In this document: positions 59,943 to 64,000 of the stretch, one piece after another | Position numbering within the stretch: position 1 is the first letter of the stretch | How the letters are laid out: each line of letters opens with the position of its first letter | Source: Musa acuminata AAA Group | Lineage: Eukaryota; Streptophyta; Magnoliopsida; Zingiberales; Musaceae | Length of the DNA: 64,000 nucleotides | Direction: 5' to 3' | Assembly: GCF_036884655.1 (NCBI RefSeq) | Contig: NC_088340.1 | Location: 7,447,501-7,511,500 of the forward strand | Program-made: the position numbers and the translations under genes | The notes under the pieces: model-generated | Database searches by the model: none | Told to the model about the DNA's origin: nothing | What the model saw: only the letters and a program-made list of their open reading frames with translations

Positions 59943-62884
59943 TTATTTTCTCCCGTTTATCATGCCTTGGCTGGATGTGCCGGAGAATGTAGAATTTTGG
60001 CTGCTTGTCTTCGGACCTGTACTGGGATTTCGCAAGTCTAGCAGATCATCGAATAACCTGTTAGTGTAGACATAAGGTTTAGGAGAATTTGGCTTCCCTG
60101 TCTTGTGCCCAAGGCTGGTATTTGTCTGTGTTTTGGTCGTTGGGACATTATTGACTCTCGGGCCGAATGAATTGTAGAACTGCACAGGGCGAGAAGTCTG
60201 CATGGAGGTGTAAGTAGCGGAAAATCCACCAGCTCCGGGTGCAGGATGTTGGTAAGTGGTTGGTACAAAGGGATTGGAATTGGGACTGGCATTGGCATCA
60301 GAAGTAGCCCATGGTGGAGGTGGATAACCAGATGAGTTCAAGAACACCTCGGGTTGAGGTTGTGGACGTGGTGGAGATGGAGAATGAGTCTGGGTTTGAG
60401 CCCATGGTGCAGTGTAGCTGTTTTGGGGAATGTATGCTTGGTTTACAGGATAACCTTGTCCAGCTGAGGGAACTGGCGGAGATCCATTTTGGTCAGACAC
60501 AACTGGAGGTGTTAAAGGAGTATGGGGAGGAGATGGGTTTGATGACAAGGTAATACTGAGAAGATCGACTATATCTTGCTCTTTTGTGGCAGTCTTCACT
60601 GGGGTTGGAGGATCAGGCAGTGTCAATTCGCTACTTGCCTCGGAGGATGATGCTCCATCCATGGTTGATGCAACTGTTGAAGGGATAATGTCACTCGGGT
60701 TTGGCAAGGACAAATGACCACTGGTTGCAGCAGATTTGCTATCACCACCCAATGGCTTGCTTTTGGAGTTCCTGCAGAAGAACAAATATGGTTTTAACCA
60801 CAGGGATATTGATTACTCAAGTATGTGAAGGTGAGTCTGTGTGACCTGCGGGCCAACTGAGCAAAATCATCATCCTCGTCTTCCTCTCCATCATCATACC
60901 AACTTATTGCTGCAGGTTGAGGTACAACAGGAGTCCTTGAACTTGTGATAGATTCAGATACATCAACAGGGGGAGGTGAACTAGAGGTTATTGCATCGTG
61001 CTCTGTGATAGATTCAGATACTTCAGTTGGCAGAGGTGAACCAGAGGCTATTGCATCATGCTTTGCGAGTAGACTTTGCAAATTATCATTTAATTCAAGG
61101 CCTCGACCCAGAAGCTCCTCATCCCTGTAAACATGGCCAAGTACCATTTTTTCAGAATTTACTCCAAACATAAGAAATGTTACTTCCTGCAGAAAGGTAT
61201 AATCAAAGACAGGTACAACATTCAATAAGATCCCCAAGGTTCCACATTAACCAAATTTCAGAAGTTGACATCAAGTCGGATGATGCTACGACAAGTTAAA
61301 TAATCATACTGGCAGAAGAAACGAAGACCAGAGGGAATGCCTTGTGTAAAGTTATCACAAAGAATGAGTATAAATGTTCCATATGGAACAAAAAAGCACG
61401 ACCACATGCAAGATTGCTAGTAGATATATAGGAACAGTAAGTAGAATTTTCTCTACATATGAGACTGGAGAAAGCTTATTATGGCTATGGCTAAACACTA
61501 CAGAAAAAAATTGTCTAAGAAGAACAAGAACAATGTTTGATGAAAATCTCACAGTTGGAAACAAGACCTGGTAAACCTCACCTGACACCATCTTAAATGA
61601 TTATGGAACTTTCATATTTTAACCATCTAATCATAAAGTACAGATTCATAATCAAACAGTAAACTACCTGATTGAATCAATCAATTGCATCAGCCTCGTT
61701 TGGTTGGAGCGACACTGGTTGACAAGATCTATAATCACTTCATCTTTAACAGCCTAAAGATAGTAAAAATATCAACTTAAACACAAAGCCTAAATTAAAG
61801 ATAAACTTAATATAAAGTGCCAACTATACAAATTTTTGAAAGAATAAGCATGGATAAAATGATAATAGAAACATACACTGCGATCATTTGGATTCACAGC
61901 TTTCAGCATCTCGCTTAACAGCTCCATCACACTCTGCATGCTGGCCAAATCTGATAAACTGATTTTATAATGATACAGAGTCAATTATTGGATAAGCAAA
62001 CATAAACACCAACGGGAGAACATAAAATAAGGAAGCAGAAAACATTAATATCAGCTCCATCATTACAGAATACAACAAAGAGAAAGATACCTCAATTTTG
62101 CCATCTCAGATGCCATAGCTTCATCCAGTCTTAAAGCAGAATTGCTAGGCATCCCATACCCTATAGGAGGATGAGTGGTTTCATTTGTTGCATGTCCAGC
62201 AGGAGTAAAAATTAATGTAGCGTCAGAGGAGCGTTCTGGGAACTGCACTCCAGATCTCTGCATAAATTACACAAGTTGTACAAAAATAATTACAACACTT
62301 TTCCCAAAAATAAAATAAGGTATTGCCATGTTAACAACTTAGAACAGTATCCATAAGAAATAGTCCAAATATTGAATGTCTACCAACAAAAAGAACAGAA
62401 AAGAAGGATTCATGCACACTGTCTTATTTTCTTTGCATGTGTAAGCAGAGAGGTGCATTTAAGCAAATATAGCACTAAGCCCAATAGAAATACACTTATT
62501 ATACACATAACAAGTTACACTCTGCTTGCAGAATAAAAGTAAACATCTTGTGCAATGTATAACAGTGGCCTACACCATGATATCCACAAAGATATTTTTC
62601 ATGCAAATTTCAACCAACCTAACAATAAATGAATAATAGACAGTCAAGGAAACAAAAGAACTCTTCACACCGTTATGGCCTGCTGTTGTATGTTAATATG
62701 TTCATTCATATGAGTTATCATTAGAAAAAGAGAAGAAAACTTGAACAATGAGTTAAAGTAACAAACACACCTTTAAGTCAGCATATGCCAAGTAAAACTG
62801 AGGATACTTTCCTCCAGCCCCACCAAATGCTACTTGCCATGAGTCCAGCAATTCCAAAATCTTGTCTCTCACTTGCATATCAGT
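59943..62884 (-). CDS. TOM1-like (TOL) protein, 5' end outside the window
   Basis: Six minus-strand exons (62771-62884, 62091-62257, 61877-61958, 61668-61753, 60846-61124, 59943-60771) join in phase to 518 codons. TOL proteins act as plant ESCRT-0 substitutes, binding ubiquitinated membrane cargo for endosomal sorting to the vacuole. The first visible exon (QVRDKILELLDSW, FGGAGGKYPQFYLAYADL) is the C-terminal part of the VHS domain; the rest of VHS lies right of 64000. The GAT domain runs from about residue 85 to 180 of the visible part, with LSDLASMQSVMELLSEMLKA, VIIDLVNQCRSNQTRLMQL and DEELLGRGLELNDNLQSLLA. After it come a 20-residue tandem repeat, an acidic SWYDDGEEDEDDDFAQLARR segment, and a long Pro/Gln/Ser-rich tail with LFDDLLDL, a possible clathrin-box-like motif. 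Domain order and tail match larger TOLs. The partial state is due to the window edge only. Confidence 0.93.
60944..61063 (-). repeat. 60-bp in-frame tandem duplication in the TOM1-like exon
   Basis: Two adjacent 60-base units (60944-61003 and 61004-61063), each starting TGTGATAGATTCAGATAC on the plus strand, lie within the coding exon. The protein therefore carries two related 20-residue units with the pattern HDAI-S-SP-P--VSESIT, just after the GAT domain. The period keeps the frame. Confidence 0.95.
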
Positions 62885-64000
62885 CTGTTGAAACAAAAAG
62901 GTACATGCTTTATTGGGTAAAGAAATTATGATTTATAACCAAATCTATCATAATCAAATACAAGGCCGAGATAATTTTAAAATAATTGAACAAGTTTGTC
63001 CCAATAAATACCCTAAGGATTCCATGATACCAAAAACTTCATATAATTATTCAGTATCAGTGCAAAATCAGTTTTAGATCCAATGAAGGATTTCAGGTGC
63101 CCACCATGATACTAGCATCCCCCTATTGATACATATTATATATGCATGAGGGACTTCTCTTCTCTTGCTAGCTTAGTTGTCTATTTTGACTGAGAAGTAA
63201 GCTCAACCAAGATGAACTACATTCCTCATCTGCACCATATTCATTTTTTATTTTACACTTGCTGCTCGAGTTCTCTGTAGGCATGACCTTGGCAAATGCT
63301 TCAGCTGATGACATGGACCAAACCAGTTGCCAGCCAACATGCAAAATTCAAAACCTTAAATATAATAATTTATTGTGTCTAAAATTTAAGGAAATACAAC
63401 TAATATTTTGATTCATTATGATCAGAGTTACAAATGCCTTCCTGTAAATTAACCAAACAGTTTGTGGTCAGCTCTGAGCTTGATTAAATACTGCTTAGGA
63501 ATATTCAAACTGGGGTGAACAATAAAACAGCCTCAAAATTAATTTTCAAGCTGATATCCTGTACTTGGTGAATTTGATCAGTCCTTCAGTTAAATTTTCT
63601 TGAGATGCACACACATATATATAGAGCAAATTTATAAGTCATGCATTTTCAATCCGCACCTATTATATTATGTTGAAATACCATGCTGTGTCACTGCCAG
63701 CCAATTACACCATGCTGATGATATAAAGATGACCTTTTTAGTAGCTTATATAAGTACACATTAAACTTCCCCTAGATGGATGACTACACTTCAAAGGTGT
63801 CATGGTCACCCTATCTTATAAATTTCAACTGAGATACAACATTGTTTTCATACAGCTGATGGTATATAAATGCTTAGTTGGTCAGAACAGCTCAATAGGT
63901 ATTCTTTGAAAACTTCACAACTTCAAGAATGATACAGAGTATACAGCTCCTCTATAGCTTCACAGAAAAATTTTGAAAAGAAGTCTCCATGAGTTAGTGT
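62885..64000 (-). other. Intron of the TOM1-like gene running off the window
   Basis: The acceptor of the first visible exon is CAACAG on the sense strand. No further VHS exon is found up to 64000, so this is an intron of at least 1.1 kb. No repeat element is recognised in it. Confidence 0.6.

Overview
The window is nuclear DNA of a flowering plant. Its genes have GT-AG introns, GC-rich first exons sit in AT-rich intergenic DNA, and it carries many (CT)n, (GA)n and (TA)n microsatellites and decayed repeat-element sequence. The GC-rich coding style and the protein sequences point to a monocot. A non-grass commelinid such as banana (Musa, Zingiberales) would fit, but that is an impression from family resemblance, not a proven placement. 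I see no bacterial operon, phage, CRISPR array, rRNA gene or tRNA gene.

Eight protein-coding genes can be modelled exon by exon with consistent reading phase. From left to right: an alpha-expansin (4602-5557, +), a reticulon-like ER membrane protein (6495-10774, -), a UDP-xylose-type nucleotide-sugar transporter (13930-19350, +), a mitochondrial manganese superoxide dismutase (20211-23333, +), an OVATE family transcriptional regulator (27431-28384, -), a WEB-family coiled-coil protein (31816-35066, -), a proton-coupled NRT1/PTR (NPF) transporter (45586-48394, -), and the 3' part of a TOM1-like ESCRT-0 type protein (59943-62884, -) whose 5' end lies beyond the right edge. A small serine-rich protein gene of the DUF688-like type (36749-37327, +) is likely. 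A class III peroxidase relic (55072-55889, +) is clearly broken. A 71-codon ORF (58580-58795, -) is a tentative gene.

The genes do not form a pathway. They are ordinary single-copy plant functions: wall loosening, ER shaping, Golgi sugar supply, superoxide removal, growth repression, organelle positioning, peptide or nitrate transport, and ubiquitinated-cargo sorting.

The gene-poor stretches (1-2.5 kb, 11-13 kb, 24-27 kb, 29-31.5 kb, 37.5-45.5 kb, 48.5-55 kb, 56-58.5 kb) hold decayed repeat elements and tandem repeats. None keeps a recognisable reverse transcriptase or transposase ORF.

The observations most worth checking are a GC-AG intron in the superoxide dismutase gene with a competing in-frame GT donor six bases upstream, an exact-period 60-bp in-frame duplication in the TOM1-like gene, a 24-bp minisatellite with higher-order structure, a 110-bp perfect palindrome, and an inverted pair of LTR-like repeats, one of which abuts the peroxidase relic. 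I found no convincing new biological system.
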